Part shown: positions 1-8,504 of the stretch, piece after piece
Layout: each line of letters opens with the position of its first letter
Numbering within the stretch: position 1 is the first letter of the stretch
Origin: Streptomyces barkulensis
GTDB lineage: Bacteria; Actinomycetota; Actinomycetes; Streptomycetales; Streptomycetaceae
Direction of reading: 5' to 3'
Length of the DNA stretch: 64,000 nucleotides
NCBI RefSeq assembly: GCF_002843305.1
Contig: NZ_PGSG01000025.1
Span: 124,001-188,000 of the forward strand
Program-made: the position numbers and the translations under genes
The notes under the pieces: model-generated
Database searches by the model: none
The model's input: only the letters and a program-made list of their open reading frames with translations
Told to the model about the DNA's origin: nothing

Positions 1-1287
1 CTTGAGGAGGTCCAGGTCCAGGGCTCCGGCCATCGCGCGGAAGCCGCTGTCGCTGGGGTGGAGATGGTCGCCCGAGTCGTAGACGGGGAGGAGCCGCTGC
101 GGGGCGGCCGGGTCGCGCAGGGCCGCGTCGAAGTCGACGACCGCGTCGAAGACGCCGCCGCGGCGGATCTGTTCGTTGACCTGCTGCCGTACGGCCTCCA
201 GGCGCGCGTTGTGCTTGCGGTGCCCGCCGAACGGCATCAGGGTCGCCCCGATCACCCGCAGTCCGCGCCGGTGGGCGTGCTGGGTGATCCGTTCCAGGCC
301 GTCCACGATCCTGCGGGGGTCGGTCTGCTGGGGCGTCTTGAGGATGTCGTTGATGCCGAGCTGGACGACCAGGACCTCGGCGCCGGTGCGGGAGAGCACG
401 TCCCGCTCCAGCCGGTTCAGGGCGCTGGGCCCGTTCTTGAGGTCGGTCGGGGAGGCGTCGAGGAGGACCCGGTTTCCGCTGATGCCCTGGTTGAGGACGC
501 TGTAGCGGGGGGCGCCGCGCTCGGTGCGCAGCCGGTCGGCGAGGAAGTCGGTCCAGCGGCGGTTGGCGCCGGGGCTGGAGGTGACGCCGTCGGTGATGGA
601 GTCGCCGAGGGCCACGACGGCGGCCTCGGTCTCGTTCGTCCACACGTCCACGGCGGTCACATGCCGCCAGTAGGCGGTCTGCTCGGTGTAGGGGGTGCCG
701 GTGGTGTCGTCGGCCCGGTCGCCGCGGGCCAGATAGCTGGTCTGGCGTGCGTGGGGGTGGTGGGTGACGGTGCCGGAGCCGGTGGGCGAGTAGAGGGTGA
801 CGAGCAGGTCGGCGGCGGCGGGCACGTTCAGCCGTACCGCGTCGCTGGTGACGGCGGAGCCGACCGGGACGGTCACCTCGCTTCGGTCGCCGAAGGTCAG
901 CCTGCGCATGCTGCCGGGCGCGGCGGCGGGGCTGCTGGGCTCGGCGGCCAGGGCGAGGGTGGCGTGGGTGATGGTCAGCGGGCGGGTGCCGAAGAGGTTG
1001 GAGAAGCGGACACGGGCGGCGCTGCCGCCGACGGAGGTGTGCACCACGTTCCGCAGGGAGGCGTCCGGGTAGCCGTTCGGGGCGTTCGGCTCGGCGGAGG
1101 CGGGTGAGGCGGACCAGGTGCCCACCCAGGCTCCGGAGGAGGCCGGAGCGGCGTTCTCCCCGCCTCGTGGGGCGGCGGTGTCCGGGGCCGCGCCTCTGAC
1201 GCCGGCGCCGACGAACACGGCTCCGGAGATCAGGACCACGACGGCCGCGAGCCCTGCCAGCAGGGCGTATCCCATGTTCTTGCTCAC
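1..1287 (-). CDS. SGNH/GDSL-family secreted esterase or lipase (3' end missing)
   Basis: The reading frame starts at GTG 1287 and runs off the left edge after 429 codons without a stop, so the C-terminus is missing. An N-terminal hydrophobic stretch (about residues 6-30) looks like a signal peptide or anchor. A WVGTWSASP segment follows, then the catalytic-Ser block ALGDSITDG, an Asn block (GISGNRV), and DHLHPSD near the edge with the Asp/His pair. This is the usual layout of exported actinobacterial SGNH hydrolases, which cleave esters outside the cell. An ATG four codons downstream (1275) is an alternative start. The substrate cannot be inferred. It is divergent from the DUF445 gene. Confidence 0.9.
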   Translation of the reverse strand, partial: MSKNMGYALLAGLAAVVVLISGAVFVGAGVRGAAPDTAAPRGGENAAPASSGAWVGTWSASPASAEPNAPNGYPDASLRNVVHTSVGGSAARVRFSNLFGTRPLTITHATLALAAEPSSPAAAPGSMRRLTFGDRSEVTVPVGSAVTSDAVRLNVPAAADLLVTLYSPTGSGTVTHHPHARQTSYLARGDRADDTTGTPYTEQTAYWRHVTAVDVWTNETEAAVVALGDSITDGVTSSPGANRRWTDFLADRLRTERGAPRYSVLNQGISGNRVLLDASPTDLKNGPSALNRLERDVLSRTGAEVLVVQLGINDILKTPQQTDPRRIVDGLERITQHAHRRGLRVIGATLMPFGGHRKHNARLEAVRQQVNEQIRRGGVFDAVVDFDAALRDPAAPQRLLPVYDSGDHLHPSDSGFRAMAGALDLDLLK

Positions 1288-1581
1288 GGGCGGCAGCCTC
1301 GCTCGTACACGGAAAGAGTCCCCCCTCGGGCGGTGCGGGCCCAGGTGTGCGAAGTGATCGGCGGTTTTCCCATGATCCCATGGCGGCAGGCGTGTTCCCG
1401 CCGGGTGGCCCCGCCTGTTACGCGATCGATGAAAGGACGTGAGGCGGCCGGGCCCCCGGGGGGGAGGGGGCGGCCGCGTTCGCGGTGCGGGACGCGGGCG
1501 GCGCGTTCGGTGTTCGGTCCCGTCGGGACGGAGGCCGCTTGCGACAATTGCGGCCGGGGACGGCGCGGACGGGTGGAGACG

Positions 1582-2937
1582 ATGGAGCGTACGACGACGG
1601 ACGGGAAGAACGCCCAGGGTTCCGGAAGCGGGCGGCCGGCGGGCCCCCGGGCACCGGCCGGGGCGGCGTTCGATCCGGTGGCCTTCACGGCGGCCGACGA
1701 GGAGAAGCGCCGCGGGGTGCGCCGGATGAAGGCCATCGCGACCGGTGCGCTGCTGCTGGCGGCGCTGGTGTTCGCGCTGGCCACCTGGGCGCAGCGGGCG
1801 GGGGCGGGTGCCTGGGCCGGCTATGTGGCGGCCGCCGCCGAGGCGGGCATGGTGGGCGCGCTGGCCGACTGGTTCGCGGTGACCGCGCTGTTCAAGCGGC
1901 CGATGGGGCTGCCGATCCCGCACACCGCGATCATCCCGAACAAGAAGGACCAACTGGGGCGCAGTCTGGGCGACTTCGTCGGCGAGAACTTCCTGTCCGA
2001 GGAGGTGGTGCGGCGGAAGCTGCGCTCGGTGGACATCGGCGGCCGGCTGGGCGTCTGGCTGGCCAGGCCGGCCAACGCCGACCGGGTGACGGCCGAGCTG
2101 TCCACCGCGCTGCGCGGGGCGCTGGCCGTGCTGCGGGACAACGATGTGCAGGCGGTGGTGGGCGAGGCGATCACCCGGCGCGCCCATGCGCAGGAGATCG
2201 CGCCGGGGCTGGGCCGGATGCTGTCGCGGATCGTCGCCGACGGCGGCCATGCCCGGGTCGTGGATCTGGTGGTCTCACGGGCCCACGACTGGCTGGTGTG
2301 GCACAGCGACTCGGTGATGGACGCGGTGGCGGGCGGGGCGCCGGGGTGGACGCCGCGTTTCGTGGACCGCAAGGTCGGCGAGCGCGTCTACCGGGAGTTG
2401 CTGCGCTTCGTCTCGGAGATGCGGGACATGCCCGACCACCCGGCGCGCGAGGCGCTGGACCGTTTCCTGCGGGACTTCGCCGCCGACCTGCAGTCCGACG
2501 ACGAGACCCGGGCGCGGGTGGAGCGGCTGAAGTCGGAGATCCTGGACCGCGACGAGGTGCAGGAGCTGATCTCCTCGGCCTGGTCGGCGGTGCGGGCCAT
2601 GGTGGTGGCGGCGGCCGGGGACGAGCGCAGCCAGCTGAGGCTGCGGGCCCGTGCCTCGCTGCTGTCGCTGGGCGCGAAGCTGTCGGGGGACGGCGGGCTG
2701 CGGGGCAAGGTCGACGGCTGGATCGAGGGGGCGGCGGCGCATGTCGTCACCACCTACCGGAGCGAGATCACCTCTCTGATCACCGAGACGGTCGAGGGCT
2801 GGGACGCCGAGCACACCTCCCGCAAGATCGAGGCGCACATCGGCCGCGACCTGCAGTTCATCCGGATCAACGGCACGGTGGTGGGTGCGCTGGCGGGTCT
2901 GGCGATCCACACCGTCGCCCACGCGCTGGGCGGCTGA
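1582..2937 (+). CDS. DUF445 family membrane protein
   Basis: A 451-aa protein from ATG 1582, chosen because GGTGGAG lies just upstream; the frame stays open further 5', but that part lacks conservation features. Residues about 50-75 are hydrophobic, followed by the family-typical EAGMVGALADWFAVTALF segment and the PIPHTAIIP motif. The long C-terminal part is helical and charged, and the protein ends in a second hydrophobic segment. DUF445 proteins are inner-membrane proteins of unknown biochemical function. It is convergent with the oxidoreductase at 2982, with 44 bases between. The spacer holds a 17-bp unit repeated twice at 2945-2978. Confidence 0.88.
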   Translation: MERTTTDGKNAQGSGSGRPAGPRAPAGAAFDPVAFTAADEEKRRGVRRMKAIATGALLLAALVFALATWAQRAGAGAWAGYVAAAAEAGMVGALADWFAVTALFKRPMGLPIPHTAIIPNKKDQLGRSLGDFVGENFLSEEVVRRKLRSVDIGGRLGVWLARPANADRVTAELSTALRGALAVLRDNDVQAVVGEAITRRAHAQEIAPGLGRMLSRIVADGGHARVVDLVVSRAHDWLVWHSDSVMDAVAGGAPGWTPRFVDRKVGERVYRELLRFVSEMRDMPDHPAREALDRFLRDFAADLQSDDETRARVERLKSEILDRDEVQELISSAWSAVRAMVVAAAGDERSQLRLRARASLLSLGAKLSGDGGLRGKVDGWIEGAAAHVVTTYRSEITSLITETVEGWDAEHTSRKIEAHIGRDLQFIRINGTVVGALAGLAIHTVAHALGG

Positions 2938-2981
2938 GGCCCGCCCGCCGGCCGAGCCGTCCCGCCGGCCGAGCCGTCCTG

Positions 2982-4070
2982 TCAGCCGAGCCGCACGGTG
3001 CGGCCCTCGGCCGCGGAGGTGCGGGCCGCCTCCAGTACCCGCAGCGTCTCGGCCGCCTCCCGTGCGGTGACCGGGGGCTCGCCCCCCTCGCGCAGGGCGG
3101 CGGCGACGGCGGCGTAGTAGGCGGGGTAGTCGCCGGAGCGGGACGGCACGGGCCGTACGTCGTCCGCCGCGCCCAGGGTGCCCCAGGCGGACTCCGCCTC
3201 CGCGCCCCAGGGTTCGCCGGGGGTGGGGCGGGCGCCGGCGCGCAGGGCGTCCTCCTGGGGGTCGAGGCCGTACTTGACGTAGGCGGCCCGGCTGCCCAGC
3301 ACCCGGAAGCGGGGGCCGAGGGCGGCGGCGGTGGAGCTGACCCACAGGTGGGAGCGGGTGCCCGAGGCGTGGTGGAGGGCGATGAAGGTGTCGTCGTCGG
3401 CCTCGGCGCCGGGGCGGCGCGCGTCGGACTCGGCGTGGACGGAGACCGCCGGGCCGAAGAGGGTGAGCGCCTGGTCCACCACATGGCTGCCCAGGTCGTA
3501 CAGCAGTCCGCCGAGTTCGGTGGGGTCGCCGGACTCGCGCCAGCCGCCCTTGAGGTTCGGGCGCCACCGCTCGAAGCGGGACTCGAAGCGCCACACCTCG
3601 CCCAGCGCGCCCTCGGCCAGCAGGTCGCGCAGGGTGAGGAAGTCGCTGTCCCAGCGGCGGTTGTTGAACACCGACAGCAGCAGTCCTCGGCGCTCGGCGA
3701 GGCCGGCCAGTTCCTCGGCCTCGGCGGCGCCGGCCGCCAGCGGTTTGTCGACGACGACGGCCAGTCCGGCCTCCAGGGCCCGGGTGGCCAGTTCGACGTG
3801 GGTGCGGTTGGGGGAGGCGACGACGACGAGGTCGAGTTCACCGGCGCGCGCGAACAGCTCGCCGGCACTGGCGGGGGTGCGCAGCCCCTCGCCGTGCTCG
3901 GCACGGGCCTGCCGCCGCCGCTCGGGGGAGGAGGTGACGACGGTGTCCAGTACGAGGCCGTCGGTGGCGGCGATCAGCGGTGCGTGGAAGACGGAGCCGG
4001 CCAGGCCGTAACCGATCAGTCCGACGCGCAGGGGGTTGGGGACCGGGGCGGCGGGGGAGGCGGCGTTCAT
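2982..4070 (-). CDS. Gfo/Idh/MocA family NAD(P)-dependent oxidoreductase
   Basis: 362 aa from ATG 4070. A Rossmann GYGLAG dinucleotide-binding loop lies at residues 20-25 and the family DKP motif at 108-110. The rest matches the oxidoreductase C-terminal domain that binds a sugar or polyol-like substrate. The family oxidises or reduces sugars, inositols or sugar phosphates with NAD(P). It is divergent from a ROK regulator whose start is 56 bases away, which suggests that the ROK protein may control it and that the substrate is a sugar. The substrate is not identifiable from sequence. Confidence 0.9.
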   Translation of the reverse strand: MNAASPAAPVPNPLRVGLIGYGLAGSVFHAPLIAATDGLVLDTVVTSSPERRRQARAEHGEGLRTPASAGELFARAGELDLVVVASPNRTHVELATRALEAGLAVVVDKPLAAGAAEAEELAGLAERRGLLLSVFNNRRWDSDFLTLRDLLAEGALGEVWRFESRFERWRPNLKGGWRESGDPTELGGLLYDLGSHVVDQALTLFGPAVSVHAESDARRPGAEADDDTFIALHHASGTRSHLWVSSTAAALGPRFRVLGSRAAYVKYGLDPQEDALRAGARPTPGEPWGAEAESAWGTLGAADDVRPVPSRSGDYPAYYAAVAAALREGGEPPVTAREAAETLRVLEAARTSAAEGRTVRLG

Positions 4071-4126
4071 GGCGCCCACTTTGGCAACAGCGTTTCCGAA
4101 GTGCAAGCGGGCGCGAGAATGGATCC

Positions 4127-5401
4127 GTGACCCCTGCCTCCCCCGGTTCCGTCCCCGCCGTTTCCCCCGGCCTCGCCGCCTCCCCGGCGGCCGCGGACCT
4201 GCCGGCCCTGCGCGGCCACAACGCCGCACTCGTTCTGGATCTGCTGCGCGCGGCGGGCGAGGCGGGCGCGAGCAGGCCCGAACTGGCCGAGGCCGCGGGG
4301 CTGACCCCGCAGGCCGTCAGCAAGATCACCGCCCGGCTGCGGGAGGCGGGACTGGTGGCGCGGGCGGGGCGCCGTCCCTCCACCGGAGGCAAGCCGCGCA
4401 CCCTGTGGCGCCTGGTGCGCGACGCGCGCCACGCGGTGGGTCTGCACCTGGACCGTGATGAGGTCACCGCCGTCCTGGTGGATCTGCAGGGCGGCGTGGT
4501 CGCGGCGCACCGGGCCTCCTTCGACCTGGGCGCGCCCCGCGAGGCGGTGCTGGACGCGGCGGCCGGCGCGGTGCGCGCCCTGCCGGACGGTCCCGGACTG
4601 CCGGACGGTCCCGGACTGCCGGACGGTCCCGGACGCGGCGGCCGTCCGCTGGGCGTCGGGGTGGCGTGTCCGGGACCGCTGGACCACCGCACGGGAGTGC
4701 TGCGGCGGGTGACCGGCTTCCCCCACTGGGACGGCCACCCGCTGCGGGAGGCGCTGTCCCGGCGGCTGGGGCTGCCCGTCGCGCTGGACAAGGACACCAA
4801 CGCGGCGGCCCTCGGGCTCGCCCTGTGCGGCGGGCAGGGGGCCAAGGGCGCCTCGTTCGCGTATCTGCACCTGGGCACCGGGCTGGGCGCCGGGCTCGTG
4901 CTGGGCGGGGCGCTGTACCGGGGCACGCGCACCGGGGCCGGTGAGTTCGGCCACCAGGTGGTGCTGCTCGACGGCCCGGAGTGCGGGTGCGGCGACCGCG
5001 GCTGCCTGGAGGCGCTGTGCCTGGCGGCCGTCGCCCGGGGCGACACCGCGGAGGCCGCCCGCGTACTGGGCACCGGGGCGGCGGGGCTGGCCGGGCTGCT
5101 GGACGTCGACCGCGTGGTGCTCGGCGGCCGGACCGTGCTGGCCGACCCGGAGCCGTACCGCGCGGGTGTGGAGCGGGTACTGGCGGCCCGGGCCGCGCGC
5201 ACCGACGGCCGGGCCGTACCGGTGTCCGTCGCCCCCGGCGGCGCGCGGCTGGTAGCCCGCGGCGCGGCGCATCTGGTCCTCGCGCCGCTCTTCGGCCGGC
5301 TCGAACCGGGAACGAGACCGCAAGGCCCCGGCCGGGACCGGTCGGGCGGTCCCGGACCCGGCCCCGGAAAGACGGGGTCGGGTCCGGCGGACAGTGGCTA
5401 G
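4127..5401 (+). CDS. ROK family transcriptional regulator
   Basis: 424 aa from GTG 4127, the start that leaves a normal 56-base divergent promoter gap. The N-terminal part (about residues 28-85) is a winged helix-turn-helix (HNAALVLDLLR, then SRPELAEAAGLTPQAVSKI). It is followed by a ROK sugar-binding or kinase-like domain with a DKDTNAAALG segment and the zinc-binding CGCGDRGC cluster at about 286-293. ROK repressors of the NagC/XylR type sense sugars. An 18-bp unit repeated three times (4580-4633) encodes LPDGPG repeats in a surface loop. The likely target is the divergent oxidoreductase. Confidence 0.88.
   Translation: MTPASPGSVPAVSPGLAASPAAADLPALRGHNAALVLDLLRAAGEAGASRPELAEAAGLTPQAVSKITARLREAGLVARAGRRPSTGGKPRTLWRLVRDARHAVGLHLDRDEVTAVLVDLQGGVVAAHRASFDLGAPREAVLDAAAGAVRALPDGPGLPDGPGLPDGPGRGGRPLGVGVACPGPLDHRTGVLRRVTGFPHWDGHPLREALSRRLGLPVALDKDTNAAALGLALCGGQGAKGASFAYLHLGTGLGAGLVLGGALYRGTRTGAGEFGHQVVLLDGPECGCGDRGCLEALCLAAVARGDTAEAARVLGTGAAGLAGLLDVDRVVLGGRTVLADPEPYRAGVERVLAARAARTDGRAVPVSVAPGGARLVARGAAHLVLAPLFGRLEPGTRPQGPGRDRSGGPGPGPGKTGSGPADSG
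4580..4633 (+). repeat. 18-bp tandem repeat x3 inside ROK gene
   Basis: Three identical 18-bp units, in frame, encode LPDGPG three times. Slipped-strand changes would alter loop length without a frameshift. Confidence 0.9.
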
Positions 5402-5477
5402 TCTGAGGGCGTCGGCGCAGCACAGCGTGGTGCCGCCGCCACGCCCCGATGTGCGTTGTGACAGGCAGGAGTGACCA

Positions 5478-6257
5478 ATGGCGGAGCGCAAGCCGATCGA
5501 GTCATGGCTGACCGACATGGACGGCGTCCTCGTCCACGAGGGAGTGCCGATCCCGGGGGCCGACGCCTTCCTCAAGCGGCTGAGGGAGTCGGGCAAGCCG
5601 TTCCTGGTGCTGACCAACAACTCGATATACACGCCCCGCGACCTGCACGCCCGGCTGAAGCGGATGGGCCTGGACGTCCCGGTGGAGAACATCTGGACCT
5701 CCGCCCTGGCCACCGCCAAGTTCCTGGAGGAACAGCGCCCGGAGGGCACCGCGTACGTCATCGGCGAGGCCGGGCTGACCACCGCGCTGCACGACATCGG
5801 CTACATCCTCACCGACACCGACCCCGACTACGTGGTGCTCGGCGAGACGCGCACCTACAGCTTCGAGGCGCTCACCAAGGCGATCCGGCTGATCAACGAC
5901 GGTGCGCGGTTCATCGCCACCAATCCCGACGAGACCGGCCCGTCCGCCGAGGGCGCGCTGCCGGCCACCGGGTCGGTCGCGGCGCTGATCACCAAGGCGA
6001 CCGGGCGCGAGCCCTACTTCGTCGGCAAGCCCAACCCGCTGATGATGCGGGCCGGGCTCAACGTCATCGGAGCCCACTCCGAGTCCAGCGCGATGATCGG
6101 CGACCGGATGGACACCGATGTGCTGGCCGGGCTGGAGGCCGGGATGGAGACCTTCCTCGTCCTCACCGGGCTGACGCGGCCGGCCGAAGTGGACCGCTTC
6201 CCCTTCCGGCCCTCGACGGTCGCCGACTCGATCGCGGACCTCGTCGAACGGATCTGA
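5478..6257 (+). CDS. HAD-IIA family (NagD-like) phosphatase
   Basis: 259 aa, with a Shine-Dalgarno-like AGGCAGGAG before ATG 5478. HAD motif I is LTDMDGVL (Asp13 nucleophile, Asp15), motif II is LVLTNNS, the lysine motif is VGKPNP, and motif III/IV is GDRMDTD. The cap position and overall length match the HAD-IIA group (NagD, phosphoglycolate or 4-nitrophenyl phosphatases). It probably dephosphorylates a small sugar phosphate or nucleotide in the cytoplasm. It lies 76 bases downstream of the ROK gene on the same strand and could be read with it, but a separate promoter is equally possible. Confidence 0.9.
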   Translation: MAERKPIESWLTDMDGVLVHEGVPIPGADAFLKRLRESGKPFLVLTNNSIYTPRDLHARLKRMGLDVPVENIWTSALATAKFLEEQRPEGTAYVIGEAGLTTALHDIGYILTDTDPDYVVLGETRTYSFEALTKAIRLINDGARFIATNPDETGPSAEGALPATGSVAALITKATGREPYFVGKPNPLMMRAGLNVIGAHSESSAMIGDRMDTDVLAGLEAGMETFLVLTGLTRPAEVDRFPFRPSTVADSIADLVERI

Positions 6258-6416
6258 TCAGCCCCGGCGCCGCCCCGCGCCGAGCCGCCCCGCGCCGCGT
6301 CCGTCCCCGCCCCGTCCGCCCCCGGGCGCGCTCGAACGGAGCAGCGCGGGGCGGCGCCGGGATGCGGCGCGGCGCGGCGCGGCGGATCTTCGGGAGTACC
6401 GACCCGGAGGTTCGAC

Positions 6417-7166
6417 ATGGGCATCTTCCGCACCGTACGACCCGCTCCGAGCGTCCTCGCCGCGGCGCTCGCCGTCTGCGCCGCGGCGGCCCCTCCCGCC
6501 GGACTCGCCGCCCTCACGGCCCTCGCCGCCCCCGCGGCGGCCGCCGAGAGCCCCGGCTCCGGTGTCTCCCGCCCACCCAGCTCCGGTGTCTCCCGCCCAC
6601 CCAGCTCCGGTGTCTCCCGCCCACCCAGCCCTGAGACCTCCGGTACGGGGCGGTCCGGCTCGCCGGAGGTGACGGTACGGGTGACCCCCGCCAAGGTCCG
6701 CCCCGGCACCGAGATCGAACTGTGGGCCGTGTCCTGCGAGGGCACCGTCGCCACCGCCCGCTCCGAGGCGTTCGTCGCCGACGCGCTGCTGTCCCCCGGC
6801 GCCGACCGCGGCGGGCTGCGCGGCGAGGCGGTCATCCGCTCGGACGCCGAGCCCAGGGAGTACCGGATCACGGTGGAGTGCATGGGCGTGAAGATCGCCG
6901 GCCGGGTGACCGTGCACCACTTCGGGTCCGGCCCGGCCTCCGGAAGCCCCTCGCACCGCGCCACCGACCCGGCCGTGAGCCCGGTCGCCCCCGTGCCGGC
7001 CGGCGGCGGCGGCACCGCGAAGGCGGCCGGCGACGAGGGCGGGGAAGCCGGACCGAGCGCCCTCCACACCGCCCTGGGCGCCGGGCTGGCGGGCACCGCC
7101 ACCCTGGCCGTCCTCTGGCGGGCCGCGGCGCTGCGCCGCCGGTCCCGCTCCGAATCCGACCGCTGA
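6417..7166 (+). CDS. Exported, membrane-anchored protein of unknown function next to sortase
   Basis: 249 aa from ATG 6417, preceded by CGGAGG. It has an N-terminal signal peptide rich in Ala (about residues 8-42). A three-fold SSGVSRPP repeat follows (24-bp DNA units), then a compact extracellular domain starting PEVTVRVTPAKV with one Cys pair. A low-complexity stretch leads to a C-terminal hydrophobic segment (about 220-237) and an Arg-rich tail. The C-terminus looks like a wall-sorting signal without a recognisable LPxTG. A class F sortase gene starts 20 bases downstream, so the two are probably co-transcribed. I do not recognise the extracellular domain. Confidence 0.8.
   Translation: MGIFRTVRPAPSVLAAALAVCAAAAPPAGLAALTALAAPAAAAESPGSGVSRPPSSGVSRPPSSGVSRPPSPETSGTGRSGSPEVTVRVTPAKVRPGTEIELWAVSCEGTVATARSEAFVADALLSPGADRGGLRGEAVIRSDAEPREYRITVECMGVKIAGRVTVHHFGSGPASGSPSHRATDPAVSPVAPVPAGGGGTAKAAGDEGGEAGPSALHTALGAGLAGTATLAVLWRAAALRRRSRSESDR
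6557..6628 (+). repeat. 24-bp tandem repeat x3 in exported protein gene
   Basis: Three identical 24-bp units encode SSGVSRPP repeats between the signal peptide and the folded domain. Confidence 0.9.
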
Positions 7167-7186
7167 GCCGGCCGGCGGCGACGGCC

Positions 7187-7909
7187 GTGTACGACGACGT
7201 CCCGGGCGGTGAGCCGCGCACGGGCTGCGCCTCCCGGCTGGCGGTGGTAGCGGTGTGGGCGGTGCTGCTGCTCGGGCTGTGGCTGTGGGCGAGGGAGCTG
7301 ACCGACCCCGCCGTCCGGCCGCCGGAGCAGGCGCGGGCGGGGGCCCCGGCGTCCGACCGGGCGCCGGGCGGCGAGTTCGGCCACGCGCCGCTGCCCGGTG
7401 CCCAGCCCCGGCGCATCGACATCGACACCATCGGCGTCCACGCGCGGATCATCGAGCGGGGGCTCGACCGCGAGGGCGCCGTGGAGCCCCCGCCGATGGA
7501 CTCCGCCGACGCCGTCGGCTGGTTCGCCGACGGTCCGACGCCCGGAGCGGAGGGAGTGGCGCTGCTGGTGGGCCATCTGGACACCGACACCGGCGGGGCG
7601 GTCTTCCAGCGCCTGCCCTCGGTGCGCCCCGGGGACCGGATACGCGTCGCACGCGACGACGGCAGGACCGCGGAGTTCACCGTCGAGGACGTGGCGATCG
7701 CCGAGCGGGCCGACTTCGACCCGCACGAGGTCTACGGCGCCCGCCGCCCCGGACGTGCCGAGCTCCGCCTGATCACCTGCACCGGCGCCTTCGACCGGGC
7801 CAGCGGCTCCTACACGGCCAATCTGGTGGTCTCGGCGTATCTGACCGGTGTCCGCTCCGGGACCGGGGCGGACACCGGCCGGGCCGGCGGCGCGGGCCGG
7901 GCGCGGTGA
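7187..7909 (+). CDS. Class F sortase
   Basis: 240 aa from GTG 7187. An N-terminal transmembrane anchor lies at about residues 17-36. A sortase beta-barrel domain follows, with catalytic His130 (LVGHLDT), Cys198 (LITCTG) and an Arg at about 204 (AFDRASG). These are the three residues expected of a transpeptidase that cleaves a sorting motif outside the membrane. Class F sortases are common in actinomycetes and few have known substrates. The gene follows the membrane-anchored exported protein with a 20-base gap, which makes that protein the obvious candidate partner or substrate. Confidence 0.88.
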   Translation: MYDDVPGGEPRTGCASRLAVVAVWAVLLLGLWLWARELTDPAVRPPEQARAGAPASDRAPGGEFGHAPLPGAQPRRIDIDTIGVHARIIERGLDREGAVEPPPMDSADAVGWFADGPTPGAEGVALLVGHLDTDTGGAVFQRLPSVRPGDRIRVARDDGRTAEFTVEDVAIAERADFDPHEVYGARRPGRAELRLITCTGAFDRASGSYTANLVVSAYLTGVRSGTGADTGRAGGAGRAR

Positions 7910-8087
7910 GCGGCCCCGCGCGGATTGAGCCGTGTGCGCAACCGCCGCCCGGCCCGGTCGTTGTGGTCACCGGGGTGAACCTCCGGCCGGAACCGGTTGC
8001 GTTCCCCGCCCGCCCGGGATTGAAGAGAGGGGAGACGCGGTACTCGGACGCCGAGATCCCCAGGACACGGAAGGCTGTCGCTGCGCC

Positions 8088-8240
8088 ATGTATGACACAG
8101 CTGAACCGGAAGCCGACGCCCCGCCCGCCGTGCCGCGGGCCCTCGACGAGCTGCCGGTCTCACCGCCCCCGCTGCTGCGTCTCGCCGGGGACGGCGACGA
8201 CGACGAGTGCGAGCCGCACATCTGCCGGGGCATCGACTGA
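8088..8240 (+). CDS. Small acidic 50-aa peptide with C-x4-C tail
   Basis: A 50-aa frame from ATG 8088, with Streptomyces-like third-position G+C. It is Pro-rich in the middle and very acidic near the end (DGDDDE), followed by two Cys at 41 and 46 (CEPHIC). GGAAGG lies 13 bases upstream, which is rather far for a ribosome site. It has no signal peptide. A strong perfect hairpin follows the stop after about 35 bases. The function is unknown; an acidic regulatory or metal-binding peptide are both possible. That it is a real gene is an inference from coding bias and position. Confidence 0.55.
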   Translation: MYDTAEPEADAPPAVPRALDELPVSPPPLLRLAGDGDDDECEPHICRGID

Positions 8241-8275
8241 GGAGCGACCGCGCGAGGGCGCGCCGTGAGACACGT

Positions 8276-8307
8276 CCGGGCCCCACCGCGGAGGCGGTGG
8301 GGCCCGG
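8276..8307. terminator. Perfect 14-bp hairpin, bidirectional terminator
   Basis: The 14-base arms 8276-8289 and 8294-8307 are exact reverse complements around a 4-base loop. It sits between the small peptide gene (plus) and the 3' end of tRNA-Lys (minus), so it can end both transcripts. Confidence 0.8.
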
Positions 8308-8317
8308 ATCGAAGAGG

Positions 8318-8391
8318 TACGCCGCCAGGGACTCGAACCCCGGACCCGCTGATTAAGAGTCAGCTGCTCTAACCAACTGAGCTAGCGGCGC
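8318..8391 (-). tRNA. tRNA-Lys (anticodon CTT), copy 1
   Basis: It folds as a normal 74-nt cloverleaf. The 7-bp acceptor stem has a G-U first pair, the D-arm begins GCTCAG, and the anticodon stem is GCTGA/TCAGC with loop CTCTTAA (anticodon CTT). The T-arm carries GGTTCGAGTCC. CCA is not encoded. A TATGCT -10-like box lies about 57 bases upstream (8448-8453). The sequence is identical to the copies at 9220 and 22835. Confidence 0.97.
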
Positions 8392-8504
8392 CCGCAGGGG
8401 CGGTGATCCGCACGGTGTGTGCCGATCGGTGCCGAACTGCGGGAACCAGCATACCCGACACCGCGCGGTGCTCCGTCCGGGCCGAGGGGGATAGGTTTCC
8501 GGTC

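Noticed and set aside
58..1107. Long plus-strand open frame opposite the esterase
   Set aside because: It is a high-GC antisense shadow. The minus-strand frame has a signal peptide and the SGNH catalytic blocks.
1485..4130. 881-codon plus-strand frame across DUF445 and the oxidoreductase
   Set aside because: Gly/Ala/Arg-rich out-of-frame translation with no domain; real genes on both strands explain the region.
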